A DNA stretch of 64,000 bases from JBBROS01 sp963792675 (GTDB lineage Bacteria; Pseudomonadota; Alphaproteobacteria; Acetobacterales; Acetobacteraceae), in assembly GCA_963792675.1 (NCBI GenBank), contig CAWBWT010000001.1, forward strand, positions 86,632 to 150,631, in the 5' to 3' direction. Positions 33,770-41,962 of the stretch are shown here, piece after piece (positions within the stretch are counted from its first letter, which is position 1; each line of letters starts with the position of its first letter). The position numbers and the translations under genes were made by a program. The notes below the pieces were generated by a model. The model saw only the letters and a program-made list of their open reading frames with translations, was not told where the DNA came from and searched no databases.

Positions 33770-34561
33770 TTAACCGAGGTCCCCGCCCGCCACCGGCAAG
33801 GTGACGCCGGTGATGTAGGAAGCGTCATCGGAGGCGAGGAACAGGATCGCCGCCGCCTGCTCCCCGGTCGTGCCGTAGCGCCGCATGAGGCTGGATTGCG
33901 TGGTCTGCTGAACCACCTCGTCCATCCAGCGGTCTTCCTGCGGGGTGCGGGGCGCGGCATTGCGCGGGATGCGCCGGGGCGGCGCGTCGGTGCCGCCCGG
34001 GGCGGTGCCGCAGACCCGGATGCCGTGGGCCGCGTATTCCATGGCGAGACAGGCGGTCAGCGCGTTCACCCCGCCCTTCGCCGCGGCGTAGGGCGCGCGG
34101 TTGACGCCTCGCGTGGCCACCGACGAGACGTTCACGATCACTCCGCCGCCGCCTTCCAGCATGGGCGGGAGCACGGCGCGGCTGCACCACAGCGTCGGGA
34201 ACAGCGAGCGCCGCAGCTCGGCCTCGACCTGGGCCGGCGCATAGGCCGCGAACGGCATGGCCCAGATGGTGCCGCCGACGTTGTTGATCAGGATGTCGAT
34301 GCGGCCGAACGCCGCCATGGCCGCGCCGATGGCCCCCGCCGCGCCGTCGAACGTCTCGAGATCGGCGGTCACCGCCACGGACGCCGGGCCGGCCTCGCGC
34401 TGCACCTCGTGCACCAGCTCGGAGCGGTCGACCAGCGCCACCGAGCCGCCTTCCTGCACCAGGCGGCGGGCCACGTCGGCGCCGATGCCCTGCGCGGCGC
34501 CGGTCACGACGGCCACCTTTCCAGCGAACCGGCCGGGGAAGTGGGTGGCGGGCTGGCTCAC
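33770..34561 (-). CDS. benD: Benzoate cis-diol dehydrogenase (SDR)
   Basis: 263 residues. Oxidises and decarboxylates 1,6-dihydroxycyclohexa-2,4-diene-1-carboxylate to catechol with NAD. Rossmann motif TGAAQGIGADVARRL, NNVGGTIW, catalytic Ser in VNVSSVATRGVNR and YAAAKGG (Tyr and Lys). The BenD-specific insert RRIPRNAAPRTPQEDRWMDEVVQQT distinguishes it from generic SDRs. The start overlaps the benC stop by ATGA. Confidence 0.95.
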   Translation of the reverse strand: MSQPATHFPGRFAGKVAVVTGAAQGIGADVARRLVQEGGSVALVDRSELVHEVQREAGPASVAVTADLETFDGAAGAIGAAMAAFGRIDILINNVGGTIWAMPFAAYAPAQVEAELRRSLFPTLWCSRAVLPPMLEGGGGVIVNVSSVATRGVNRAPYAAAKGGVNALTACLAMEYAAHGIRVCGTAPGGTDAPPRRIPRNAAPRTPQEDRWMDEVVQQTTQSSLMRRYGTTGEQAAAILFLASDDASYITGVTLPVAGGDLG

Positions 34562-35598
34562 GCGGCGGCCCGGTGGGTTTCGCCGGTCACGGTGACGGCG
34601 CCGCTCGGCGAGAATTTTTCATAATAGAAGTTGGCCGGGGTGACGCCCCCATCCGCCAGCCAGGTGCGGACCGCATCCACCATCGGCGGCGGGCCGCACA
34701 GGTAGACGTCCACGTCCCCGCCATTGAGATGCGCGGGTTCGACATGGGCGGTCACGTAGCCGGTTCGCTTGTGGCTGCTGCCAGGCGCGGCGACGCAGGT
34801 GGCGTAGGTGAAACCCGGGATGGTGGCGGCGTAGGCGTCCAGCCGGTCCAGCCCGACGAGGTCGGCGTCATTGGTTACGCCGTAGACGAGATGCACCGAA
34901 TGCGCGGCGCCCGAGGCGGCGAGCTTGCCCAGCATGGACAGGAACGGCGCCAGCCCGGTGCCGCCCGCCAGGAACAGCAGCGGACGCGCCACGTCGCGCA
35001 GGTAGAAGCTGCCCGAGGGCCCGATCAGCGACAAAGGCGTGCCCGGGGCCGCGGCCTCGCGCAGCCAGGTGCTCATGACGCCGCGGGGAATGTCGCGCAC
35101 CAGGAACGACAGCGCGGCGTCGCCGGGCGCGGAGCTGAAGGAATAGGAGCGCCGCTGGTCGGTTCCGGGCACCAGCACGTTGACATACTGGCCCGGCAGG
35201 AAGGCCAGCCCGGCCGGCGCGTCCACGGTAAAGGCGATGCTGGTCGCCGACAGCCGGTCCACGCTGCGGAGCGGCGCCTCGAAGCTCTGGCCCCCGGTCT
35301 TGCAAACCTCCGACGAGGCGGCAATCGACAGCACCAGATCGGTGTGCGGGCGCATCTGGCAGGCCAAGCCGAGGCCGGACCCGGCCTCCTCCTCCGTCAG
35401 CGCATCCTCGATGTAGTCGCCGGCGTCGAACCGGCCGGATTCGACCCGGCACTTGCAGGTCCCGCAGGCGCCGTCGCGGCAGTCGAGCGGGATGTTGATG
35501 CCGACGCGGTACGACGCGTCGGCGACGGTCTCCCCCGCGCGGCAGTCGACAAAGCGGGTCACGCCGTCCTCGAAGTTGAGCGCGATGCGATGGGTCAT
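34558..35598 (-). CDS. benC: Benzoate 1,2-dioxygenase reductase component
   Basis: 346 residues. Passes electrons from NADH to the BenAB oxygenase. A plant-type [2Fe-2S] domain comes first (CRDGACGTCKCRVESG with the fourth Cys in GLACQM), then an FAD domain (RSYSFSSAPGD) and an NAD domain (LLFLAGGTGLAPFLSMLGKL, VYLCGPPPMVDAV). Domain order and length are canonical. It is separated from benB by 16 bases. Confidence 0.96.
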   Translation of the reverse strand: MTHRIALNFEDGVTRFVDCRAGETVADASYRVGINIPLDCRDGACGTCKCRVESGRFDAGDYIEDALTEEEAGSGLGLACQMRPHTDLVLSIAASSEVCKTGGQSFEAPLRSVDRLSATSIAFTVDAPAGLAFLPGQYVNVLVPGTDQRRSYSFSSAPGDAALSFLVRDIPRGVMSTWLREAAAPGTPLSLIGPSGSFYLRDVARPLLFLAGGTGLAPFLSMLGKLAASGAAHSVHLVYGVTNDADLVGLDRLDAYAATIPGFTYATCVAAPGSSHKRTGYVTAHVEPAHLNGGDVDVYLCGPPPMVDAVRTWLADGGVTPANFYYEKFSPSGAVTVTGETHRAAA

Positions 35599-35614
35599 GA
35601 TCCGGCGCTCCGCC

Positions 35615-36154
35615 TCAGATGTGGTAGATGTCGACGACGTGGTGGATGTAGTCGTTCTTCAGCACGATTTTCTTGCGGCGGATCAGCGGCGAAGCGCCGG
35701 TATTGTCGATCGTGTAATAGGACGTGCCGAAATAGGTGTCCGTGGTCTTGTAGCGGAAGCTGTAGGTCACCCAGTTGAACCGCAGCTTGATCAGGCCCCC
35801 GGCGTCGTCCTCGATCTCGATATTGGCGATGTTGTGCGAGGTGCGCGGCTCCGGCAGGCTGGTGGCGCTGCTGCGCTCCGTGCGGATGCGGAACACGCGG
35901 TCTTCCAGCCCGCCCTTATGGCCGTACCAGATCAGCGAGATCTCGGTCTGCGGATCCTCGACCAGGCGGTCGTCGTCGTCCCAGGCCGGCATCCAGAACT
36001 CGACGTCCGGCGCATAAAGCGCCAGCCATTCGTCCCAGCTGCGGTCGTCGAGGTAACGGGCTTCGCGGTATAGGAACTGCTCGGCGTCGGCTTGCGTGAA
36101 GGGCGCGCGGCCGGTCGCGGCGGCCATGGCGGGGATGTCCAGGGTGACGCTCAT
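35615..36154 (-). CDS. benB: Benzoate 1,2-dioxygenase small (beta) subunit
   Basis: 179 residues of the cystatin-like ring-hydroxylating beta-subunit fold (EQFLYREARYLDDRSWDEWLALYAPDVEFWMPAWDDDD, RTSHNIANIEIE, YFGTSYYTIDNTG). It forms the structural a3b3 oxygenase with BenA. ATG 36154 lies two bases after the benA stop (TGACCATG), so the genes are coupled. The longer in-frame start at 36199 overlaps benA and is rejected. Confidence 0.95.
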   Translation of the reverse strand: MSVTLDIPAMAAATGRAPFTQADAEQFLYREARYLDDRSWDEWLALYAPDVEFWMPAWDDDDRLVEDPQTEISLIWYGHKGGLEDRVFRIRTERSSATSLPEPRTSHNIANIEIEDDAGGLIKLRFNWVTYSFRYKTTDTYFGTSYYTIDNTGASPLIRRKKIVLKNDYIHHVVDIYHI

Positions 36155-36156
36155 GG

Positions 36157-37510
36157 TCAGTTCCCCCCGTTCGCGGCGCGCCGCATGCAGTCCTGCCAAT
36201 ATTTGTGCTGGACGACGAACAACCCCTCGTCTTCCGTCTTGCGGCCGCTCAGCAGCGGCTTAAGCCCGATCGACGCCGCGGCCTCGTCCGGGCCCTCGAT
36301 CCAGTGCTTGGCGCCGCGACACATGTCGTTCCACTTCGCAGCCTGGCCCATCATCGCCATCTGGCAGGCGCGGAACTCCTCGAGGTCGTCCGGCGTCGCC
36401 ATGCCGGACGCGTTGAAGAAATCCTCGGTACTGGCGGATGCGGCGGGCGCGGTGCTCGGGCGCCTCGCCGCGGGGCGCGATGCAGTAGATCGTCACCTCC
36501 GTCTTGTCGACGCTGATCGGCCGGTAGGTCCGGATCTGCGAGCTGAACTGGTCCATCAGGTACACGTTCGGATACAGGCAGAGGTTGCGGCTGCGCCCGA
36601 CCATCCACTGGGCCGGCGCCTCGCCGAACTGCGCCGCGAGCTCCTCCCGGCGGCTCCAGTTCGGGCGGTCCTCGGGGTTGGCCCAATTGGTCCAAAGCAG
36701 CAGATGGCCGTGCTCGAACGAGTAGAAGCCGCCGCCCTGCTTGGCCCAGCCGCCCGCGCTCATCGCCCGGACGTTGTCCACCTGCTCCTGCTCCTTGCGG
36801 CGATTGGTGGTGGCGGCGTAGTTCCAGTGGACGGCGCTGACATGGTAGCCGTCGGCGCCGTTCTCGGTCTGCAGCTTCCAGTTGCCATCGTACACGTAGC
36901 TCGATGAGCCGCGCAGCACCTCCAGGCCGTCCGGCGACTGGTCCACCATGATGTCGATCATCCGGGCCGCCTCGCCCAGATGCTCCTGCAACGGCAGCAC
37001 GTCGGGGTTGAGGCTGCCGAACAGGAAGCCGCGGTAGTTCTCGAACCGCGCGACTCGCGTCAGGTCGTGGCTGCCGTCCTTGTTGAACTGCTCGGGGTAG
37101 CCGGCGTCGGCGCCGCCATCCTTCACCTTCAGCAGCTTGCCGGAGTTGTTGAACGTCCAGCCGTGGAACGGGCAGGTGAAGTTGGCCTTGTTGTCGCGCT
37201 TGTGCCGGCACAGCATCGCGCCGCGATGGCTGCAGGCGTTGATGAAGGCGTTCAGCTCGCCCTGCTTGTTGCGGGCGATGAACACGGGTTGGCGGCCCAT
37301 GTGGGTGGTGAAATAGTCGTTGTTGTTCGGGATCTGGCTCTCGTGGGCCATGTAGATCCAATTGCCCTCGAAGATATGCTTCATCTCGAGCTCGAACAGC
37401 GCCGGGTCGGTGAAGATCGAGCGCCCGACGCGGTAGATGCCGCGCGCCGCATCGTCTTGCAGGGCGGCGTCGATCGTGGCGTCGATGGTGGTGTGGACGG
37501 TATCGAGCAT
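36157..37510 (-). pseudogene. benA: Benzoate 1,2-dioxygenase large subunit, one-base insertion
   Basis: Catalytic oxygenase subunit, 450 residues if one base is removed. Rieske cluster ligands are in CSHRGAMLCRHKRDNKANFTCPFHGWTF. The mononuclear-iron region is in ADGYHVSAVHWNYAATTN. At 36427-36428 an extra G (C on the coding strand) changes IRQYEDFFNASGM into IRQYRGFLQ and shifts the frame. The rest (ATPDDLEEFRACQMAMMG to the stop) is in another frame and intact, covering the last 80 or so residues. GGGAGAC lies just before the ATG at 37510. As written the enzyme would be misfolded at its C-terminus; the isolated single-base shift suggests assembly error. Confidence 0.92.
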
Positions 37511-37606
37511 CTTCGTCTCCCTGCCTTTGCGGCTACGGTCGTTCCTCGCAGGGCTGAAGATCACGCCTTCCGCTCCCGGATTGCCAACACTAAAAAGGTT
37601 CCTTTC

Positions 37607-37621
37607 ATACCCGTGGGGTAT
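37607..37621. promoter_or_regulatory. BenM/CatM-type operator, ATAC-N7-GTAT
   Basis: ATACCCGTGGGGTAT is a perfect palindrome of the form ATAC-N7-GTAT and also fits the LysR T-N11-A rule. It sits in the 114-base divergent gap, 97 bases upstream of benA and 4 bases before the LysR start. That position fits autorepression of the regulator combined with inducer-dependent activation of ben-cat. The same ATAC-N7-GTAT consensus is established for BenM and CatM of Acinetobacter. Confidence 0.8.
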
Positions 37622-37624
37622 CGT

Positions 37625-38530
37625 GTGGAATCCCGGCAGCTCCGCTACTTCGTCGCGGTCGCCCAAGCGCAGAACTTCACCCGGGCGGCGGAAACCCTGC
37701 GCATCGCGCAGCCGCCGCTGAGCCGGCAGATCCAGCTGCTGGAAGCGGAGTTCGGCGTCACGCTGTTCGACCGCAGCGTGCGGCCGCTGGTCCTGACCGA
37801 TGCGGGGCGGCTGCTGTTCGAGCAGGCGATCCAGGTCCTGGACCGCATGGACGAGATGAAGGCGATGATGCGCCGCCTGCTGGCCGCGGAGAAGTTGCGT
37901 TTCAGCATCGGGTTCGTCGCCTCGACCCTGTACGGCTACCTGCCGGAGGTGGTCCGCCTGTATCGCGCCGCCCGGCCCGGCGTCGAGCTCACGCTGGTGG
38001 AGCTGACCACGATGGAGCAGATCGCCGCCCTCAAGGAGGGGCGGATCGACGTGGGGTTCGGCCGCATCGAATTCGACGACCCCGCGATCAACCGGACCGT
38101 GCTCCGCTACGAGGCGCTCAGCGCCGCCCTGCCGCTGACGCACGAGCTGGCCGCGCGCACCGGCGGCGTGCGACTGGCGGAGCTGGCGGGGAGTGCTCTG
38201 GTCGTCTACCCGAAGGCACCACGCCCGAGCTTCGCCGATCAGGTCTTGGCGCTGTTCCGCGAGCGTGGGTTGAGACCCGTTCTGCATGAAGTCCGCGAGC
38301 TGCAGACGGCACTGGGGCTCGTGGCGGCGGAAACCGGGGTGTGCGTGGTTCCCGCATCCGTCGAGCGGCTGCGCCGCGACAACGTGGTCTACCGGCCGCT
38401 CGATGAGCCCGGCGCGGCGTCGCCGATCATCATGAGCTCGCGGGCCAGCGACCGCTCACCGGAAATCGACCTGATCCTGCGGCTGGTGAAAACCATGTAC
38501 AGGAAGCAAGGCATACGCATTTGGCAGGTA
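37625..38530 (+). CDS. LysR-family regulator of the ben-cat cluster (BenM/CatM-like)
   Basis: About 300 residues. The N-terminal helix-turn-helix is SRQLRYFVAVAQAQNFTRAAETLRIAQPPLSRQIQLLEAEFGVTLFDR. The effector domain contains FIGFVASTLYGYLP-type and ELTTMEQIAALKEGRIDVGFGR stretches shared with BenM and CatM. Start: GTG 37625, directly after the operator. The expected stop is missing: the frame runs on to 39313 through the next gene in the wrong register, whereas another frame has a TAG at 38528-38530 where the family normally ends. A one-base error near 38515-38525 is likely. The end given is that TAG. Confidence 0.88.
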
Positions 38531-38573
38531 GGACCGGGTCGCGGCGGGAAAACGAACGAGGGAGGAGACAGCG

Positions 38574-39302
38574 ATGGCAGGACCGTTGGACGGCAAGGTC
38601 GGGGTCGTGACCGGGGCGGCGTCGGGCATCGGTTTGGCGAGCACCGAGGCGATGGTGGCGGCCGGTGGGCGCGTGGTGGCGGTGGACCGCGACGACGCCG
38701 GGCTGCAGGCGCTCCGCGACACGCTCGGCGACGCGGTGATCCCGCTGCGCATCGACCTGCTCGACCCCGAGGACTGCACGACGCTGTTGCCGCGGGTTCT
38801 GGAGCTGGCCGGCCAGCTCGACATCCTGCACGCCAATGCCGGCAGCTACGTGGGCGGCGACCTGGTGGACGCGGACCCGGCGGCGATCGACCGCATGCTG
38901 AACCTGAACGTCAACGTGGTGATGAAGAACGTTCACAGCGTGCTGCCGCACATGATCGAGCGGCGCACCGGCGACATCATCGTCACGAGCTCGCTCGCCG
39001 CGCATTTCCCCACGCCCTGGGAGCCGGTCTATGCGTCGTCCAAGTGGGCGATCAACTGTTTCGTCCAGACCGTGCGGCGCCAGGTGTTCAAGCACGGCAT
39101 CCGCGTCGGCTCGATCTCGCCCGGGCCGGTGGTCACCGCGCTGCTCGCGGACTGGCCACCGGAGAAGCTGCAACAGGCACGGGAGGAGGGAAGCCTGCTC
39201 GAAGCCAGCGAAGTGGCCGAGGTCGTGATGTTCATGCTGACCCGACCTCGCGGCATGACGATCCGCGACGTGGTCATGCTGCCGACCAATTTCGATCTCT
39301 GA
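38574..39302 (+). CDS. Short-chain dehydrogenase/reductase
   Basis: 242 residues with GGAGGAGA eight bases before the ATG. NAD(P)-binding GVVTGAASGIGLAST, LHANAGSY (in place of NNAG), catalytic Ser in IVTSSLAAHF and YASSKWA (Tyr-x-x-x-Lys), then SPGPVVTALL. The overall pattern recalls ribitol/polyol dehydrogenases; the substrate is not assignable. It follows the LysR gene on the same strand and may be cotranscribed with it, but a role in benzoate metabolism is only inferred from position. Confidence 0.9.
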   Translation: MAGPLDGKVGVVTGAASGIGLASTEAMVAAGGRVVAVDRDDAGLQALRDTLGDAVIPLRIDLLDPEDCTTLLPRVLELAGQLDILHANAGSYVGGDLVDADPAAIDRMLNLNVNVVMKNVHSVLPHMIERRTGDIIVTSSLAAHFPTPWEPVYASSKWAINCFVQTVRRQVFKHGIRVGSISPGPVVTALLADWPPEKLQQAREEGSLLEASEVAEVVMFMLTRPRGMTIRDVVMLPTNFDL

Positions 39303-39309
39303 GATCCAT

Positions 39310-39459
39310 ATGAAAATGGGCAACCTGGAGCCGCAACTGGCCAGTTGGGGAATCAACCTGGGCATCACTACTGGAGAGCACCCGCTCGGGATGAGCCCAC
39401 CCTATCGCACCCTTTTTAAAGCAATTCATCTCAGCTCAACTGCGGAGAACACTCGATGA
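39310..39459 (+). pseudogene. 5' stub of a coiled-coil domain protein
   Basis: MKMGNLEPQLASWGINL matches the N-terminus of a widespread family of about 100-residue soluble coiled-coil proteins. After residue 17 the sequence becomes unrelated, and the frame ends 32 codons later. The break near 39360 marks the left edge of the mobile-element region, so the gene was probably cut by an insertion or deletion there. Confidence 0.55.
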
Positions 39460-39787
39460 GCAGCCTTCCAGGAGGCGTGAATCTCACAAACGGGCAGACA
39501 CATCGAAAGCCTAGCACACAAATCCGTATAACCACATGCAATTGGTCGGCGACGAACCGCAGGGCGGTGTCGGCAATTGCCTCACCGGGCCGAAGCAGCC
39601 GGCCGGGGTAGCGGAACGTGCAAAGCTGCAGGGCGTAGCCGAGCTGGTTGTGACCGCCGCGGCGGCGCTCCACTGTGGCGCGATCGGCCCCGTCCAGGGT
39701 CCAGTGTCGGATCAGGCAAGCCTCGTCCGACGGCAGGGCAAGCAGGGTTTTCATCTGCGCTTCAGTGAGCGCGCGTCGTCTCGGCAT
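39431..39787 (-). pseudogene. tnpA: N-terminal fragment of a Tn3-family transposase
   Basis: MPRRRALTEAQMKTLLALPSDEACLIRHWTLDGAD...RRRGGHNQLGYALQLCTFRYPGRLLRPGEAIADTALRFVADQL is the DUF4158 N-terminal domain of Tn3-type transposases (normally about 950-1000 residues). Homology stops near 39545, after about 80 residues, and 36 unrelated codons follow. The catalytic DDE region is absent. It was divergently arranged with the resolvase at 41246 before an IS256-type element separated them. Confidence 0.85.
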
Positions 39788-39817
39788 GGCAGAGTGTCCC
39801 AGTTGGGGTGTAGTCTG

Positions 39818-41218
39818 GGTGCCGTCGCGAAGGTGGTGGAATTGTCTGGCGGCGTAGTCTCCGGTTCGTTGCAACGAGCCAGTCCGGCGTTGGCACGCCG
39901 GTGGAGACCACGCCATGGAGCAGGATAGCACGACGAACGCTGCGGACGGCACGGCGCTGTTTGCGGGTGAAGCCTGGTTCGACCCGATCGAGGCCGGCAT
40001 TCGGGATCGGATCCGCGGGTTCATCGGCGAGCTTTTGGAGCAGGAGCTGACGACCGCGCTGGGGCGCGGCCGGCACGAACGGACACCGGACACGCCGAAG
40101 GGCTACCGGCACGGAACCCGCGAGCGGCAGCTCACCGGCAGCTTCGGCCCGATCGAGTTGAGCGTGCCGCGCGCCCGCTTGGCAGCTCAGGACGGCGGCA
40201 CCCAGGAGTGGCGCAGCGCGGTGCTGCCCCGCTACGCCCGGATGACGCGGCAGATCGAGGCGCTGATCGCCGGCGCCTACCTGGCCGGCACCAACACACG
40301 GCGGGTCAAGCGCGCGCTGGGTGCCTTGTTTCGCGGCACGGTGGGCAAGGACGTGGTGAGCCGGACGTGGCGCAAGGTGCGCACGGACTGGGAGGCCTGG
40401 AGCAAGCGCGACCTGGCCGGCGAGGACATCGTGCGGCTGATCCTGGACGGCACGGTCGTGCGGGTCCGGCTCGACCGCAAGGCGACCAACCTATCGCTGC
40501 TGGTTGTGCTCGGCGTGCGGCGTGATGGGCAGAAAGTGTTGCTGTCGATCCGCAACATGGCCGGCGAGAGCGAGGCGGCATGGCGGGCGGTGCTGGACGA
40601 CCTAATCGCGCGCGGCCTGCGCACGCCGGAGTTCCTGATCACCGACGGCGCGGCCGGCCTCGAGCGAGCTTTGGCGGCGTTGTGGCCCGCAGTGCCCGCC
40701 CAGCGCTGCACGGTGCACAAGCATCGTAACCTGCTGGCGCACGCGCCGGACGCGCTGCACGACGAGGTCTCGGCCGACTACACGGACATGATCTACGCCG
40801 CGAGCGTCAAGGACGTGGAGCAGCGCCGCCGGGCGTTCCTGCGCAAGTGGCGGGTGCGCTGCCCGGCGGTGGCCACGAGCCTGGAGGAGGCAGGCGAGCG
40901 CCTGTTTGCCTTTCTCCGGCTGCCCTCGTGCCAGTGGCGGTCGGCGCGGACCACGAACGCGATCGAGCGCCTCCACGAGGAGTTCAAGCGCCGCATCAAG
41001 ACGCAGACCGTGCTGCCGTCCGCTGAGACCGCGGCGATGTTGTTCTGGGCCCCTGTTGGCCTCGGGCCAGATCACCATGCGCAAGGTCGACGGCTGGCAA
41101 ACCCTCGTCGAGCCGATCGGCGCCGCCGTTCCGGTTGACCTCGCCGCTTGACCCGAGCCAACTTCTCCCGCCGGAGATCACCCGCTCAGGCTACTTCCAC
41201 AGAACTCGCGACGCCACC
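39818..41218 (+). mobile_element. Complete IS256-family insertion sequence
   Basis: 1401 bp. Terminal inverted repeats start GGTGCCGTCGCGA on the left (39818) and GGTGGCGTCGCGA on the complementary right end, matching at 18 of 24 positions. It is flanked by an exact 8-bp duplication GTAGTCTG (39810-39817 and 41219-41226), the size expected for this family. It carries one transposase gene, which has a one-base insertion. It sits exactly between the Tn3 transposase fragment and resolvase, in what would be the res region. Confidence 0.92.
39915..41151 (+). pseudogene. IS256 (Mutator)-type transposase with one frameshift
   Basis: About 411 residues when corrected. DDE transposase: ...LTTALGRGRHERTPDTPKGYRHGTRERQLTGSFGPIELSVPRARL, VVRVRLDRKATNLSLLVVLGVRRDGQKVLL, LITDGAAGLERALAALWPAVPAQRCTVHKHRNL, and TTNAIERLHEEFKRR. 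In the C4 run 41051-41054 an extra C turns FWALLASGQITMRKVDGW into an out-of-frame tail; the right frame ends at 41151. Inactive as written, or an assembly error. Confidence 0.9.
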
Positions 41219-41245
41219 GTAGTCTGCCTGCTACGACTCAGGCCC

Positions 41246-41923
41246 GTGCAGGAACAGGGCTTTGCAGGCCGCTTGGCGGGGAGAGTTCAACTGGGACAGA
41301 GTAGGCAGCTACCGCAACGTGCCGCGCTCTACTGTCGGGTGTCCACCGCCGATCAGTCCTGCGTACGTCAGGAACGCGACCTCGCCGCCTTTGCCAAGCG
41401 CGCCGGCTATCAGGTGATCGGCACCTACAAGGAAACTGCGTCCGGGGTGAAGCTGGATCGGGCCGAGCGCCGCAAGGTGCTGGCCCTGGCGCAGCGGCGC
41501 GAGATCGACGCCGGACTGGTGACGGAGCTGTCGCGCTGGGGCCGCAGCACGACCGACCTATTGACCACGCTCAAGGAGCTGGAAGATTGGCATGTTTCGC
41601 TGGTGGCGCTGAACGGGATGGCGTTCGACCTCACGACCCCGCACGGGCGCATGATGGCCACCCTGCTGGCCGGCATCGCCGAGTTCGAGCGCGAGCTGAC
41701 CCAGGAGCGCATCCGCTCCGGCATCGCGGCGGTCAAGGCCCGCGGCAAGCGGCTGGGACGGCAGCCCGGCCAGCGGCCGAAGTCGGACCGGCTGGCGCCC
41801 AAGGTGCTGGCCCTCGTCGCCCAGGGCCGCAGCTACCGCCTGGTCGGGCGCGAAGTCGGGCTGAGCAAGAACACGGTCGCGGATATCGTACGCCGCAATC
41901 GGCCTGTTCCACCACCGTCGTAA
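41246..41923 (+). CDS. tnpR: Serine recombinase (Tn3-type resolvase)
   Basis: About 225 residues. The catalytic Ser is in RAALYCRVSTADQS; SRWGRSTTDLL, DLTTPHGRMMATLLAGIAEFERELTQERI (E helix) and the DNA-binding tail SYRLVGREVGLSKNTVADIVRR are all present. The start is uncertain: GTG 41246 is the first usable codon after the IS256 right end, and the native promoter and res sites would lie across the insertion. Together with the tnpA fragment it marks a disrupted Tn3-family transposon. Confidence 0.88.
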   Translation: MQEQGFAGRLAGRVQLGQSRQLPQRAALYCRVSTADQSCVRQERDLAAFAKRAGYQVIGTYKETASGVKLDRAERRKVLALAQRREIDAGLVTELSRWGRSTTDLLTTLKELEDWHVSLVALNGMAFDLTTPHGRMMATLLAGIAEFERELTQERIRSGIAAVKARGKRLGRQPGQRPKSDRLAPKVLALVAQGRSYRLVGREVGLSKNTVADIVRRNRPVPPPS

Positions 41924-41962
41924 CGCAGATGACGGCCCAGACTTCATCGTCGGAAATCAGGA

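Noticed and set aside
37613..37615. GTG at 37613 as the LysR start
   Set aside because: It lies inside the ATAC-N7-GTAT palindrome; the GTG at 37625 gives the conserved SRQLRYF N-terminus directly.
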